This document shows positions 1 through 8,360 of a stretch of 23,621 bases of DNA, in pieces. The number at the start of each line of letters is the position of its first letter. Position 1 is the stretch's first letter. The position numbers and the translations under genes were made by a program. Below the pieces are notes generated by a model. The model ran no database searches, was not told the DNA's origin, and worked only from the letters and a program-made list of their open reading frames with translations. The stretch is taken from positions 1 through 23,621 of the forward strand of contig JAIFMA010000210.1 of NCBI GenBank assembly GCA_020048795.1, written 5' to 3'. Source of the DNA: Rhodoferax sp. (lineage in GTDB: Bacteria; Pseudomonadota; Gammaproteobacteria; Burkholderiales; Burkholderiaceae_C).

Positions 1-674
1 CGGGCGATGGCAAAACCCATCTTGCCACTCGACAGGTTGGTGATGCCCCGCACCGGGTCAATCGCCTCGTAGGTGGGCCCGGCCGTGACCAGCACCTGGT
101 GCCCGGCCAGCAGCTTGGGCTGGAAGCAGGCGATCAGGTCGTCCAGCAGTTGGTGCGGCTCCAGCATGCGCCCGTCACCGGTTTCGCCACAGGCCTGCTC
201 CCCGGCACCCACACCCAGGTTGACGGCACCGTCGGCCACCACCTGCGCCAGGTTGCGCTGGGTGGCAGGGTGCACCCACATTTCGCGGTTCATGGCCGGG
301 GCCAGCAGCAGCGGCACCCGCTCAGACGGGCGCGCCAGGCACATCAGGCTGAGCAGGTCGTCGGCCTGCCCCTGTGCCAGCCGGGCGATGAAGTCGGCAC
401 TGCAAGGGGCAATCAGCAGGGCATCGGCGGCGCGGCTCAGGTTGATGTGGGCCATGTTGTTGGCCTCACGCGCATCCCACTGCGACAGGGCCACCGGGCG
501 CTGGCTCAGCGCCTGCATCGTCACGGGGGTGATGAACTGCTCGGCCGCCGCGGTCATCACCACCTGAACCGTGGCACCCGCCTTGGTCAGCAAGCGGCAA
601 AGCTCGGCCGACTTGTAGCAGGCAATGCCCCCGGTCAGGCCCAGAACAATGTGTTTTCCAGCTAGATCTTTCAT
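1..674 (-). CDS. coaBC: CoaBC: phosphopantothenoylcysteine decarboxylase / phosphopantothenate-cysteine ligase (5' part, runs off the window)
   Basis: This bifunctional flavoprotein of coenzyme A synthesis joins cysteine to 4'-phosphopantothenate (CoaB) and then decarboxylates the product (CoaC). The first 224 residues are visible. The CoaC domain has the flavin-binding start TGGIACYKS (14-22), the active-site His in AHINLSR (about H76), the PAMN motif (126-129) and the substrate-clamp Cys in QACGETGDGRM (about C162). The CoaB domain begins at VLVTAGPTYEAIDPVRGI (194-211) and continues to SSGKMGFAIA at the window edge. ATG at 674 fits the usual N-terminus of the family; no strong ribosome binding site is visible before it. 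The rest of the CoaB domain lies outside the window. Identification is firm. Confidence 0.96.
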   Translation of the reverse strand, partial: MKDLAGKHIVLGLTGGIACYKSAELCRLLTKAGATVQVVMTAAAEQFITPVTMQALSQRPVALSQWDAREANNMAHINLSRAADALLIAPCSADFIARLAQGQADDLLSLMCLARPSERVPLLLAPAMNREMWVHPATQRNLAQVVADGAVNLGVGAGEQACGETGDGRMLEPHQLLDDLIACFQPKLLAGHQVLVTAGPTYEAIDPVRGITNLSSGKMGFAIA

Positions 675-780
675 GCGCCGCAATGTAACAGAGCGCCCGG
701 TGGGCTCAGGGCGATGGCAGCCGGTATCGACGCATGGCATGGCGACTGTGGCTCATGCTTGGGGATGCAGAAATTGCAAA

Positions 781-811
781 TGTCCCGTCTATGGCGAGCG
801 CTGACGGGACA
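781..811 (-). terminator. Possible hairpin terminator overlapping the end of the small membrane gene
   Basis: TGTCCCGTC (781-789) and GACGGGACA (803-811) form a perfect 9-bp stem around a 13-base loop. On the minus strand it sits across the stop codon (789-791) of the gene ending there. The tract that follows is only moderately T-rich (TTTGCAATTTC), so termination strength is uncertain. Confidence 0.4.
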
Positions 812-1193
812 GGTCTGTCCACATTTCGCACATCGTGCCCCGGTAGTACCAAACCAACCCGCACATCCAGTAAAGCGAAAGTGAAGCGGGCGCATTGGCC
901 TCGCGCATCAACTCTAGTGCAACCGGGTTCTTGAAGTACCAATACAGCCAGTAGCATCCGTCCACGGTAAACCAGGTCCAAAACAGCATGGCCGGCCACT
1001 GCCGCCAACGGCGCTGCACCATGACGTGCATCGACCAGGAAGCTGTCAGGTAGGCCATCAGCGCCATGATGAGGCTGATGGGTATGTCCCAATCTGGTGC
1101 CGTGTAATAAAACGAGCCGACAACCAGCAAGCCAACGCCTATGGCGAGGGTAACCAGTTTCCAGGGTCGTCGCAGTTCGGTTAGCGCGTCCAT
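789..1193 (-). CDS. Small multi-spanning membrane protein, function unknown
   Basis: The protein is 134 residues if it starts at ATG 1193. That start is preferred over an upstream in-frame one because it follows the stop of the preceding gene (1201) by only 7 bases. Four hydrophobic stretches are visible: around VTLAIGVGLLVVGSFYY, DIPISLIMALMAYLTASW, WPAMLFWTWFTVDGCYWLYWY, and SLYWMCGLVWYY near the end. It is rich in Trp and Tyr and has no motif I recognise. The close spacing to the hydrolase-like gene upstream suggests co-transcription. A stop-spanning hairpin lies at its 3' end. I do not recognise the family. Confidence 0.65.
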   Translation of the reverse strand: MDALTELRRPWKLVTLAIGVGLLVVGSFYYTAPDWDIPISLIMALMAYLTASWSMHVMVQRRWRQWPAMLFWTWFTVDGCYWLYWYFKNPVALELMREANAPASLSLYWMCGLVWYYRGTMCEMWTDLSRQRSP

Positions 1194-1200
1194 TTGAATG

Positions 1201-1719
1201 TTAGGTGGCACGGCGAAACCATTGCATCGCGACCCATGCGGCAGCCCCCAAAACACCGGCCATTGCACACAGTTGATACACGCCGTCGTGACTCACCAGC
1301 CCCATCAATGGGTTCGCCGTTGAAAACGGCAGCAAGGGCTGAATGTCGTGGTGCATCAGGCTGTCAAGGACAACATGGCTCAAGGTGCCGAAAAAAGCGC
1401 CCGCAGTCACGGCAGTCCTGGAGCACGTGTCGGATTGCGCAAGCCATGACAGCCCATGGTGAATGACCTCTTTATTCCATTTTCTCAACAAGAAATTGCA
1501 TAGGCCTGGGGCAGCAAGCATGACGAGGAATGCCATGGCAGTGGCGCCAAGAATCGTGTGCGTGGGGCCGTGAAGTATGTCCGCGCCGGTCAGCATGCCA
1601 ACCAACGGTTCAATGTCCATGGCAACCTGAGCCATGCCAAAGGTCATCAGGCTAAAGTTTTGATTCAGTCCCGGCTTGGCGAGAAGCCCAGCCCCCATAT
1701 GGAATGGCGTGAAAGGCAA
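1201..1719 (-). CDS. YdjM/DUF4184-like membrane protein, putative metal-dependent hydrolase
   Basis: The protein is about 172 residues. The N-terminus (L)PFTPFHMGAGLLAKPG, the segment MAQVAMDIEPLVGML, LHGPTHTILGA and LSHVVLDSLMHHD give the spaced His and Asp residues and alternating hydrophobic segments typical of small membrane-bound putative hydrolases related to YdjM (PF04307/DUF4184-like). The start is a TTG: AGGAG at 1731-1727 lies 7 bases before TTG 1719, and starting there gives MPFTPFHMG, which I recall as a common N-terminus in this family. An in-frame TTG two codons earlier (1725) is too close to the AGGAG. It overlaps no neighbour and is followed after 7 bases by the small membrane gene. 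Substrate is unknown and the family label is moderate. Confidence 0.7.
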   Translation of the reverse strand: MPFTPFHMGAGLLAKPGLNQNFSLMTFGMAQVAMDIEPLVGMLTGADILHGPTHTILGATAMAFLVMLAAPGLCNFLLRKWNKEVIHHGLSWLAQSDTCSRTAVTAGAFFGTLSHVVLDSLMHHDIQPLLPFSTANPLMGLVSHDGVYQLCAMAGVLGAAAWVAMQWFRRAT

Positions 1720-1726
1720 TTTCAAT

Positions 1727-1731
1727 CTCCT
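1727..1731 (-). promoter_or_regulatory. Ribosome binding site that decides a TTG start
   Basis: AGGAG lies 7 bases before the TTG at 1719 and only 3 bases from the earlier TTG at 1725, so it favours the downstream TTG. Confidence 0.6.
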
Positions 1732-1740
1732 GACTGTTTA

Positions 1741-2025
1741 CTGAATGCGCCGATTGCATCGATGATCGGCTGGTACGCGGCCACACTGAATGGTAGCTGA
1801 ATGCCGTCTGACGGATAAATTTCTCATCAGTAAACCATCTTTGAAAAGCATGCACCAGTAACCGAAACGTAAACCGGCAATGCAGCGGTTGCTGTTGGCC
1901 ACCAGCGCCCATTTTTGGATCAGCCAATGGCATGAATTTGAAGGCTGATTCCATTTCCAAATCATTGGTGTCACAGGCCCTCGTGGTTGCGGATGATGGC
2001 CGATGCCCATTTGCGGTGCATGGTG
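1741..2025. other. Spacer without a convincing gene
   Basis: This stretch lies between two minus-strand genes. Open frames cross it on the minus strand (about 90 and 134 codons), but their products are rich in Arg, Cys and Ser, have no domain, and one overlaps the start of the hydrolase-like gene out of frame. An imperfect inverted repeat is visible: ATCAGCC near 1919-1925 against GGCTGAT near 1942-1948. It may hold the promoter for 1719-789 or be debris of a lost gene. Confidence 0.4.
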
Positions 2026-2484
2026 CTACCCACTGCCTGTCAGCCAAGCAAGACATCCACTAGCGCCCACCGCTATGCCCATCAGCATTTCTGTGATGGC
2101 GGCAATCGGTTGCTGCTGCGGCTCCAAAACCGAGCAACTTGGGTTCGATGGGTTGACGTATGCCGATACATCCTGACCTACTGGGTACTTGTTGACAAAG
2201 TGCGCCGCTGTGGACCGAAAGGATGACCAGGATTCAATTGGCGCGAGCCTTTTACCTTCTCGGGTCACTCCCTGGAACTGGTAAACATAGCGGACCTTGG
2301 CCCGGTAAATTTCATCTGAAAAATCGATCTCGGAGGTGACAACCTTGCCCGGAACCCGGTGCCACAGCTCCTCCGGATTGCGTCGGAAGAATCGTAACAT
2401 TCCATGAAAGAAAAAATACACGCCAAAACACGCAAAGACCATCGCAATGACTTCACCGGCGGTCCAAGGCCACGCCACGCTCAT
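2026..2484 (-). CDS. DUF3592-like membrane protein
   Basis: The protein is 152 residues. A transmembrane helix lies near residues 11-33 (VIAMVFACFGVYFFFHGMLRF), followed by a charged soluble domain with VPGKVVTSEIDFSD, YRAKVRYVYQFQGVTREGKRL, YPVGQDVSAYVNPSNPSCSVLEP, then a second hydrophobic segment (MLMGIAVGASGCLAWL). The order helix, beta-rich domain with the phrase for vertebrate-like 'YNPxNPxxSxLE', and second helix matches DUF3592 proteins, whose role is not established. ATG at 2484 gives a short N-terminus before the first helix. No operon partner lies upstream; the next gene downstream on this strand is over 300 bases away. Confidence 0.75.
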   Translation of the reverse strand: MSVAWPWTAGEVIAMVFACFGVYFFFHGMLRFFRRNPEELWHRVPGKVVTSEIDFSDEIYRAKVRYVYQFQGVTREGKRLAPIESWSSFRSTAAHFVNKYPVGQDVSAYVNPSNPSCSVLEPQQQPIAAITEMLMGIAVGASGCLAWLTGSG

Positions 2485-2675
2485 CGATCAGATCTCGGGT
2501 TAGACACAGAAGCGGTATGGATGTTGATGCGGATGTTGATGTCTCGTTGTGGGCAGTGCTTCGTTCAGTGTACCCGGCGGCGGCATCCGAATGGCCGGTC
2601 TTGAGGAGGCAGAGCGCCAACCGCTACTTCGGCAAACGGTCTCAAGAAGTCCGTCAACCTGGATTCACCAAGAAC

Positions 2676-2730
2676 TCTATAGCTATAAATAACAGAGCTA
2701 TCAGCGCAGATAGCGCTAGGGCTACAGGCC
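2676..2730 (+). repeat. Interspersed short repeat, copy 1
   Basis: An A+T-rich start containing TATAGCTAT is followed by AGAGCTAT and ends in AGGGCTACAGGC (2718-2729). The last 12 bases occur identically, inverted, at 8313-8324, and a close variant lies inside trmB. The element resembles short repeats I recall in Comamonadaceae genomes; this was not checked. Confidence 0.6.
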
Positions 2731-2959
2731 AATTAGACATAAAATGCCGAGCACGCAGCATGATTACTGCCATGGTAAACCGTTAAAAGCCCGATGACGC
2801 ATGGCTTGCGGTATGCCAACGGCTCTGGCTCGCGCTTGGCGGCATCGGCGTAGCAGCACCGACCCGCCACACAAGCAGGACGCGAGGACAGCCGCCGTTC
2901 GCACCATTTGTTCAGATCAAAAGTCAGCCCCAGGCTCCAGGGCGGTAAAACCCGGCCCC

Positions 2960-2965
2960 TATAAT
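2960..2965 (+). promoter_or_regulatory. -10 box for pyrG
   Basis: A perfect TATAAT lies 40 bases before the pyrG start. No clear -35 box is visible 16-18 bases upstream; the sequence there is GC-rich. Confidence 0.5.
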
Positions 2966-2983
2966 CGTTTTTTCCAAGTTCTC

Positions 2984-2998
2984 GGAGCATGCAGCTCC
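2984..2998 (+). promoter_or_regulatory. Small hairpin just before the pyrG start
   Basis: GGAGC (2984-2988) and GCTCC (2994-2998) can pair around a 5-base loop that contains ATG. The only Shine-Dalgarno-like bases before pyrG (GGAG) are in its left arm and 18 bases from the start, so the hairpin could bring them closer or hide them. Confidence 0.3.
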
Positions 2999-3005
2999 CC
3001 CCGAC

Positions 3006-4673
3006 ATGACCAAATTTGTCTTCGTCACCGGCGGTGTGGTGTCTTCCCTGGGCAAGGGAATCGCCTCCGCATCACTTGCCGCGATTCTTGAATCGCGCGG
3101 CCTCAAGGTCACGTTGATCAAGCTCGATCCTTATCTGAATGTCGATCCGGGCACCATGTCGCCATTCCAGCACGGTGAAGTGTTCGTCACCGACGACGGC
3201 GCTGAAACCGACCTGGACTTGGGCCACTACGAGCGTTTCATCGAGACGCGCATGAAAAAGGCCAACAATTTCACCACCGGCCAAATCTACAAGAGCGTGC
3301 TTGAAAAAGAACGTCGGGGCGACTACCTGGGCAAAACCGTGCAGGTGATTCCGCATGTCACCAACGAAATCCAGGACTTCATCAAACGCGGTGCCGGTTT
3401 TGGCACCCCCGACGCTGTTGATGTGGCCATCGTTGAAATTGGCGGCACCGTGGGCGACATTGAGTCACTGCCGTTTCTGGAAGCGGTGCGCCAGTTGAGT
3501 CTGCAACTCGGCCCCAACCAGAGTGCGTTTGTGCACCTGAGCTACGTGCCGTGGATTGCCGCAGCCGGCGAACTCAAGACCAAACCGACCCAGCACACCG
3601 CCAAACAATTGCGTGAAATCGGCATTCAGGCCGATGTGCTGTTGTGCCGCGCCGACCGGCCGATTCCTGACGAGGAACGCCAAAAAATCTCGCTGTTTTC
3701 CAACGTGCCAACCTGGGGCGTGATTTCGATGTGGGATGTGGACACCATCTACAAGGTGCCGCGCATGCTGCATGAGCAGGGTCTGGACGGCCTGATCTGC
3801 GACAAGCTTCGGTTGAACACGCCGCCTGCCAACCTCAAGCGCTGGGACGACTTGGTGTATGAAACCGCGCACCCGCAGATCGAAGTCCATATCGCCATGG
3901 TTGGCAAGTATGTCGAGCTGAGCGACAGCTACAAATCACTCAATGAAGCGTTGCGCCACGCCGGCATGAAAAACCATGCGCGGGTCAGGATTGAGTACAT
4001 CGAGTCCGAGACCATCACCCCCGACAGCGTGGCCCGCCTGGCCAGGTTTGATGCGATTTTGGTACCCGGCGGTTTTGGCGTGCGCGGCGTTGAAGGCAAG
4101 ATTTGCGCAGCGCGCTTTGCGCGTGAAAACAAGGTGCCGTACCTGGGCATCTGTCTGGGGATGCAGGTTGCCACCATTGAGTTCGCCCGCCATGTGGCTG
4201 GCCTTGAAAACGCCAACAGCACCGAGTTTGCGCCGCAATGCCCCCATCCGGTGATCGCACTGATCACCGAGTGGAAAGATGCCGACGGCAGTATCAAGAC
4301 CCGCAGCGAAGAGTCTGACCTGGGCGGCACCATGCGGCTGGGCGCGCAAAGCTCGGACGTGGCCAAAGGCACCCTGGCGCATCAGATTTACGGTGATGTG
4401 GTGACCGAACGCCACCGCCATCGCTATGAAGCCAATGTGAACTACCTTGATGCCCTGCGCCAGGCGGGCCTGGTGATTTCGGCGCTGACCCAACGCGAGC
4501 ATCTGACCGAAATTGTCGAATTGCCGCAAGATGTGCATCCCTGGTTTGTCGGCGTGCAGTTTCACCCCGAGTTCAAATCCACGCCATGGAATGGTCACCC
4601 GCTGTTCAATTCATTCATTCGTGCGGCGCTGGACCACCAGACCCCCACAACGACTGAGAAGGCGCAGGCCTGA
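3006..4673 (+). CDS. pyrG: CTP synthase (glutamine hydrolysing)
   Basis: This enzyme makes CTP from UTP, ATP and glutamine, the last step of pyrimidine nucleotide synthesis, in the cytoplasm. The 555 residues compare with about 545 in E. coli. The N-terminal amidoligase domain opens with MTKFVFVTGGVVSSLGKGIA and carries the family's DPYLNVDPGTMSPFQHGEVFV segment. The C-terminal class I glutaminase domain has PGGFGVRG (oxyanion region), the nucleophile in GICLGMQ (C383) and the dyad in FHPEF (H520, E522). The start is unambiguous by homology, although no good ribosome binding site lies close to it. The stop overlaps the kdsA start by one base (TGATG), so the two are probably translationally coupled. 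The pairing of pyrG with kdsA and eno is common in proteobacteria. Confidence 0.99.
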   Translation: MTKFVFVTGGVVSSLGKGIASASLAAILESRGLKVTLIKLDPYLNVDPGTMSPFQHGEVFVTDDGAETDLDLGHYERFIETRMKKANNFTTGQIYKSVLEKERRGDYLGKTVQVIPHVTNEIQDFIKRGAGFGTPDAVDVAIVEIGGTVGDIESLPFLEAVRQLSLQLGPNQSAFVHLSYVPWIAAAGELKTKPTQHTAKQLREIGIQADVLLCRADRPIPDEERQKISLFSNVPTWGVISMWDVDTIYKVPRMLHEQGLDGLICDKLRLNTPPANLKRWDDLVYETAHPQIEVHIAMVGKYVELSDSYKSLNEALRHAGMKNHARVRIEYIESETITPDSVARLARFDAILVPGGFGVRGVEGKICAARFARENKVPYLGICLGMQVATIEFARHVAGLENANSTEFAPQCPHPVIALITEWKDADGSIKTRSEESDLGGTMRLGAQSSDVAKGTLAHQIYGDVVTERHRHRYEANVNYLDALRQAGLVISALTQREHLTEIVELPQDVHPWFVGVQFHPEFKSTPWNGHPLFNSFIRAALDHQTPTTTEKAQA

Positions 4674-5530
4674 TGAAGCTGTGTGGCTTTGAGATCGGAC
4701 TGCAGCGGCCGTTTTTTCTGATCGCCGGCCCCTGCGTGATCGAATCCGAGCAGTTGCAAATGGACACCGCAGGCACGTTGAGGGACATCACGGCGGACCT
4801 TGGGATTGCCTTCATTTTCAAAAGCAGTTTTGACAAGGCCAACCGCTCCAGTGGCAGCACCTTCCGCGGACCCGGCATCGACAAGGGGCTGGAAATTCTG
4901 GCCAAGGTCAAGCGGGAACTGAATCTGCCTGTGCTGACCGACATCCATTCTGAAGACCAAATTGCCCAGGTCGCCGCGGTGGTCGATGTGTTGCAAACCC
5001 CGGCTTTTTTGTGCCGCCAAACCGATTTCATCCGCGCTGTAGCGCAAAGCGGCAAGCCGGTGAATATCAAAAAAGGCCAGTTTTTGGCCCCTGGCGACAT
5101 GAAAAACGTCATTGACAAGGCCCGTGCCGCAGCGCGTCAAGCCGGTCTGACAGAGGACAACTTCATGGCCTGCGAGCGGGGTGTGAGCTTTGGCTACAAC
5201 AACCTGGTGAGTGATATGCGCGCCCTGGCCATCATGCGCGACACCGGCGCGCCGGTGGTGTTTGATGCCACCCATTCGGTGCAATTGCCCGGCGGGCAAG
5301 GCAACAGCAGTGGTGGCCAGCGCGAAATGGTGCCGGTGCTGGCACGCGCGGCCGTCGCTGTGGGCGTGGCCGGACTGTTCCTGGAAACCCATCCCACCCC
5401 CAGCCAGGCACTTAGTGACGGGCCCAACGCCGTGCCGCTCAAACACATGAAAGCGCTTCTGGAAACGCTGCTGGCGCTGGATCAAGTGACAAAAAAGCAC
5501 GGTTTTCTGGAACGCAACTTTGCCGAATAA
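4673..5530 (+). CDS. kdsA: 3-deoxy-8-phosphooctulonate synthase (KDO-8-phosphate synthase)
   Basis: It condenses phosphoenolpyruvate with arabinose 5-phosphate to give KDO-8-phosphate, a precursor of the lipopolysaccharide inner core, so the host is a Gram-negative with LPS. The 285 residues match the family length. Motifs: FLIAGPCVIESEQ (16-28), FKSSFDKANRSS, LPVLTDIHSEDQ, PAFLCRQTDF, VNIKKGQFLAPGDMKN, and FDATHSVQLPGG. The Cys in AGPCVIES (C21) is at the position that separates metal-dependent enzymes (Cys) from metal-independent ones such as that of E. coli (Asn), so this one is probably metal-dependent. It is coupled to pyrG by a one-base overlap. A 143-base T-rich spacer separates it from eno. 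Confidence 0.98.
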   Translation: MKLCGFEIGLQRPFFLIAGPCVIESEQLQMDTAGTLRDITADLGIAFIFKSSFDKANRSSGSTFRGPGIDKGLEILAKVKRELNLPVLTDIHSEDQIAQVAAVVDVLQTPAFLCRQTDFIRAVAQSGKPVNIKKGQFLAPGDMKNVIDKARAAARQAGLTEDNFMACERGVSFGYNNLVSDMRALAIMRDTGAPVVFDATHSVQLPGGQGNSSGGQREMVPVLARAAVAVGVAGLFLETHPTPSQALSDGPNAVPLKHMKALLETLLALDQVTKKHGFLERNFAE

Positions 5531-5559
5531 ATCGAAATCATCCAAACCACACCACGAAT

Positions 5560-5662
5560 TGAGTGCTTTTGTCTTGCCATTTCACATTTCGTCATTTTTA
5601 TTTTGTCCTTTTTGTTTCGTTGTTCGTCATTCGTCATTACCATTTCCCTTTGTTTAACTTTT
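5560..5662 (+). other. T-rich low-complexity spacer between kdsA and eno
   Basis: The plus strand is strongly pyrimidine-rich here. TTCGTCAT occurs three times (5588-5595, 5623-5630, 5630-5637), the last two sharing one base as a 7-base tandem. No hairpin or clear promoter is seen. The A-rich complementary strand gives only a low-complexity open frame. Confidence 0.6.
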
Positions 5663-5673
5663 GAAAGAAACCC

Positions 5674-6960
<1,287 letters not shown>

Positions 6961-6968
6961 ACCAGGCC

Positions 6969-7244
6969 ATGGGCAGTCGCCTGGTTCCGGTTCTGCTGAT
7001 CACACTGCTGCTGACTTTGCACGCGCAGTTGTGGTTGGGCCGGGGCAGCCTGCCCAAGGTAACGCAGTTGCAGGCGCAACTGATCGAACAAAATCAGCGC
7101 AACAGCCAGGCTCAATGGGCCAACGATCAGTTGGCCGCTGAGGTGCGCGATCTCAAGGAGGGCCTGGAGATGGTCGAGGAAAAAGCCCGCATGGAATTGG
7201 GCATGGTCAAGTCGAATGAAATATACGTGCAGATTTCGCGTTGA
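6969..7244 (+). CDS. ftsB: Cell division protein FtsB
   Basis: FtsB is a small bitopic inner-membrane protein of the divisome; it forms the FtsQ-FtsL-FtsB complex that signals to septal peptidoglycan synthesis. The 91 residues start with a single transmembrane helix (about residues 4-21, LVPVLLITLLLTLHAQLWL), followed by a periplasmic coiled coil (about 30-72, rich in Gln, Leu and Glu, with DLKEGLEMVEEKARMELGMVK). That last segment is characteristic of FtsB, including the ARxELGM phrase. Location directly after eno (8-base gap) is the usual context in proteobacteria and confirms the call. The start codon has only a weak upstream AGG, consistent with coupling to eno. Confidence 0.95.
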   Translation: MGSRLVPVLLITLLLTLHAQLWLGRGSLPKVTQLQAQLIEQNQRNSQAQWANDQLAAEVRDLKEGLEMVEEKARMELGMVKSNEIYVQISR

Positions 7245-7271
7245 AGGTAACGCAAGCGGCATTTGCCGGAC

Positions 7272-7277
7272 TAGAAT
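7272..7277 (+). promoter_or_regulatory. -10-like box before the 6S RNA
   Basis: TAGAAT lies about 7 bases before the predicted 5' end of the 6S RNA. A good -35 at the right distance is not visible. Confidence 0.4.
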
Positions 7278-7280
7278 TTG

Positions 7281-7458
7281 AGCGTCTGTTGTGCTTACCG
7301 GGCTTTATATATCCTTGAACCAATGCTCATAGAGCTCGGGCTAGGAACATCGTGAAGCCGGCGTGATCATCTCGCGTTAGATGAACCCAAGGCTCCACTG
7401 ACCTGGCCCACCTGAACCCCGGTTCAGGTTGCGGGTTCGGTAGCACAGCAGGCACCTT
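7281..7458 (+). ncRNA. ssrS: 6S RNA (approximate ends)
   Basis: 6S RNA mimics an open promoter and binds the sigma-70 form of RNA polymerase, globally tuning transcription as growth slows. The closing stem pairs CTGTTGTGCTTACC (7286-7299) with GGTAGCACAGCAG (7439-7451), with one bulge. The 3' half reads CCCACCTGAACCCCGGTTCA then GGTTGCGGGTTCGG, which parallels the E. coli 6S 3' half (CACCTTGAACCAAGGGTTCA then AGGGTTACAGCC). The segment CCTGAACC/GGTTCAGG can form a hairpin at 7411-7428. The 5' side carries CCTTGAACC (7313-7321), also complementary to the 3' side. Length near 178 bases fits the family, and no protein gene occupies the region. Exact ends are estimates. Confidence 0.88.
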
Positions 7459-7487
7459 TCCCAGTTGATCCCCCATCTTTTCGCCTC

Positions 7488-8303
7488 ATGCCGTTTGAAA
7501 TCACCCTGATTCTGGAGCTGGCGCTGCTGGGTCTGGTCACCGGTTTTCTGGCCGGGCTGCTCGGCATTGGTGGCGGCATGATCATGGTGCCCTTCATCAC
7601 AGCCATTCTGACGGCCCGTGGAGTGGCAGCACCGCTGGCCATCAAGATGGCCATTGCCAGTTCGATGGCCACCATCGTATTCACCTCGATCTCCAGCGTG
7701 CGGGCCCATCACCAGCGCGGCGCGGTGCGCTGGGATATTGTCAGAAGCTTGGCACCCGGCATTGTGCTGGGGGCAGCGCTGGCCAGCATGGGCGTATTTG
7801 CGGTGCTCAAAGGCTCGTCGCTGGCGCTGCTGTTTGCCTTGTTTGTCGGCTTTTCGGCAACCCAAATGTTTCTGGATAAAAAGCCGGCACCCAACCAGGT
7901 GCTGCCAGGCTTGGCCGGTCTGGCCGGGGCGGGTACGTTGATTGGCTTTTTGTCCGGGCTGGTGGGCGCTGGCGGCGGATTTATCAGCGTGCCCTTCATG
8001 GTCTGGTGCAACGTGGCTATTCACAATGCGGTGGCCACTTCGGCCGCACTGGGTTTCCCGATTGCAGTGGCCAACGCTTTGGGTTACGTGGTCAGCGGTT
8101 ATGGTTTGACCGACTTGCCGGCGTATTCCCTGGGTTACATCTGGCTGCCAGCGTTGGCGGTGATTGCCTGCTGCAGTGTGCTGACAGCGCCACTGGGGGC
8201 CCGCGCCGCACACCAGCTACCGGTCAAAAAGCTCAAACGTGTGTTTGCGCTGATTTTGTATGTGCTGGCTTGTTACATGCTTTACCGTGGGTTGAGCACC
8301 TGA
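7488..8303 (+). CDS. TauE/SafE family (TSUP) membrane permease
   Basis: The protein is 271 residues with about eight hydrophobic segments, placing it in the inner membrane. Two repeats mark the family: GLLGIGGGMIMVPFI in the first half and GLVGAGGGFISVPFM in the second, each after a hydrophobic helix and each typical of the inverted-repeat TauE/SafE fold. The IKMAIASSMATIVFTSISS and NAVATSAALGFPIAVANALGY segments match as well. Members export sulfite, sulfoacetate or other organosulfur anions, but the substrate cannot be told from sequence, and no sulfur gene lies nearby. ATG 7488 places the first helix near residue 8. It stands alone after the 6S RNA and before a decayed gene. Confidence 0.9.
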   Translation: MPFEITLILELALLGLVTGFLAGLLGIGGGMIMVPFITAILTARGVAAPLAIKMAIASSMATIVFTSISSVRAHHQRGAVRWDIVRSLAPGIVLGAALASMGVFAVLKGSSLALLFALFVGFSATQMFLDKKPAPNQVLPGLAGLAGAGTLIGFLSGLVGAGGGFISVPFMVWCNVAIHNAVATSAALGFPIAVANALGYVVSGYGLTDLPAYSLGYIWLPALAVIACCSVLTAPLGARAAHQLPVKKLKRVFALILYVLACYMLYRGLST

Positions 8304-8310
8304 ACAAAAA

Positions 8311-8360
8311 CAGCCTGTAGCCCTTACAGCAATTGTTCTGACAGCTATGATTTTTGTAAA
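8311..8360 (-). repeat. Interspersed short repeat, copy 2 (inverted)
   Basis: Read on the minus strand, this has ATAGCTGT followed by AGGGCTACAGGC; the latter 12 bases (8324-8313) are identical to copy 1. It lies just after the permease stop codon. Confidence 0.6.

Larger units (their letters stand above)
2485..3005. other. 521-base intergenic region with a repeat and the pyrG promoter
   Basis: No convincing gene is present; short open frames on both strands lack any domain or ribosome binding site. It contains an 11-base direct repeat GGATGTTGATG (2519-2529 and 2531-2541), an interspersed repeat at 2676-2730, and a TATAAT box at 2960-2965 before pyrG. Confidence 0.6.

Noticed and set aside
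99..665. Plus-strand open frames opposite coaBC
   Set aside because: coaBC on the minus strand has all family motifs; the plus frames have none.
1190..1210. Integron attC-like bases (CCTAACATT then CGCTAACC) between the two small genes
   Set aside because: No paired R'/R'' core sites or palindromic body were found.
2517..2786. Plus-strand open frame of 89 codons in the spacer before pyrG
   Set aside because: No ribosome binding site or domain, and it runs through the interspersed repeat.
3936..4598. Minus-strand open frames opposite pyrG
   Set aside because: Composition is a mirror of pyrG codon use, and pyrG is unambiguous.
4595..5545. Long minus-strand open frame opposite kdsA (316 codons)
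   Set aside because: It is the antisense shadow of kdsA, is His/Gln-rich and shows no domain.
7377..8213. Minus-strand open frame of 278 codons opposite the permease and 6S RNA
   Set aside because: Low-complexity Gln/Arg/His content and overlap with two well-supported features.
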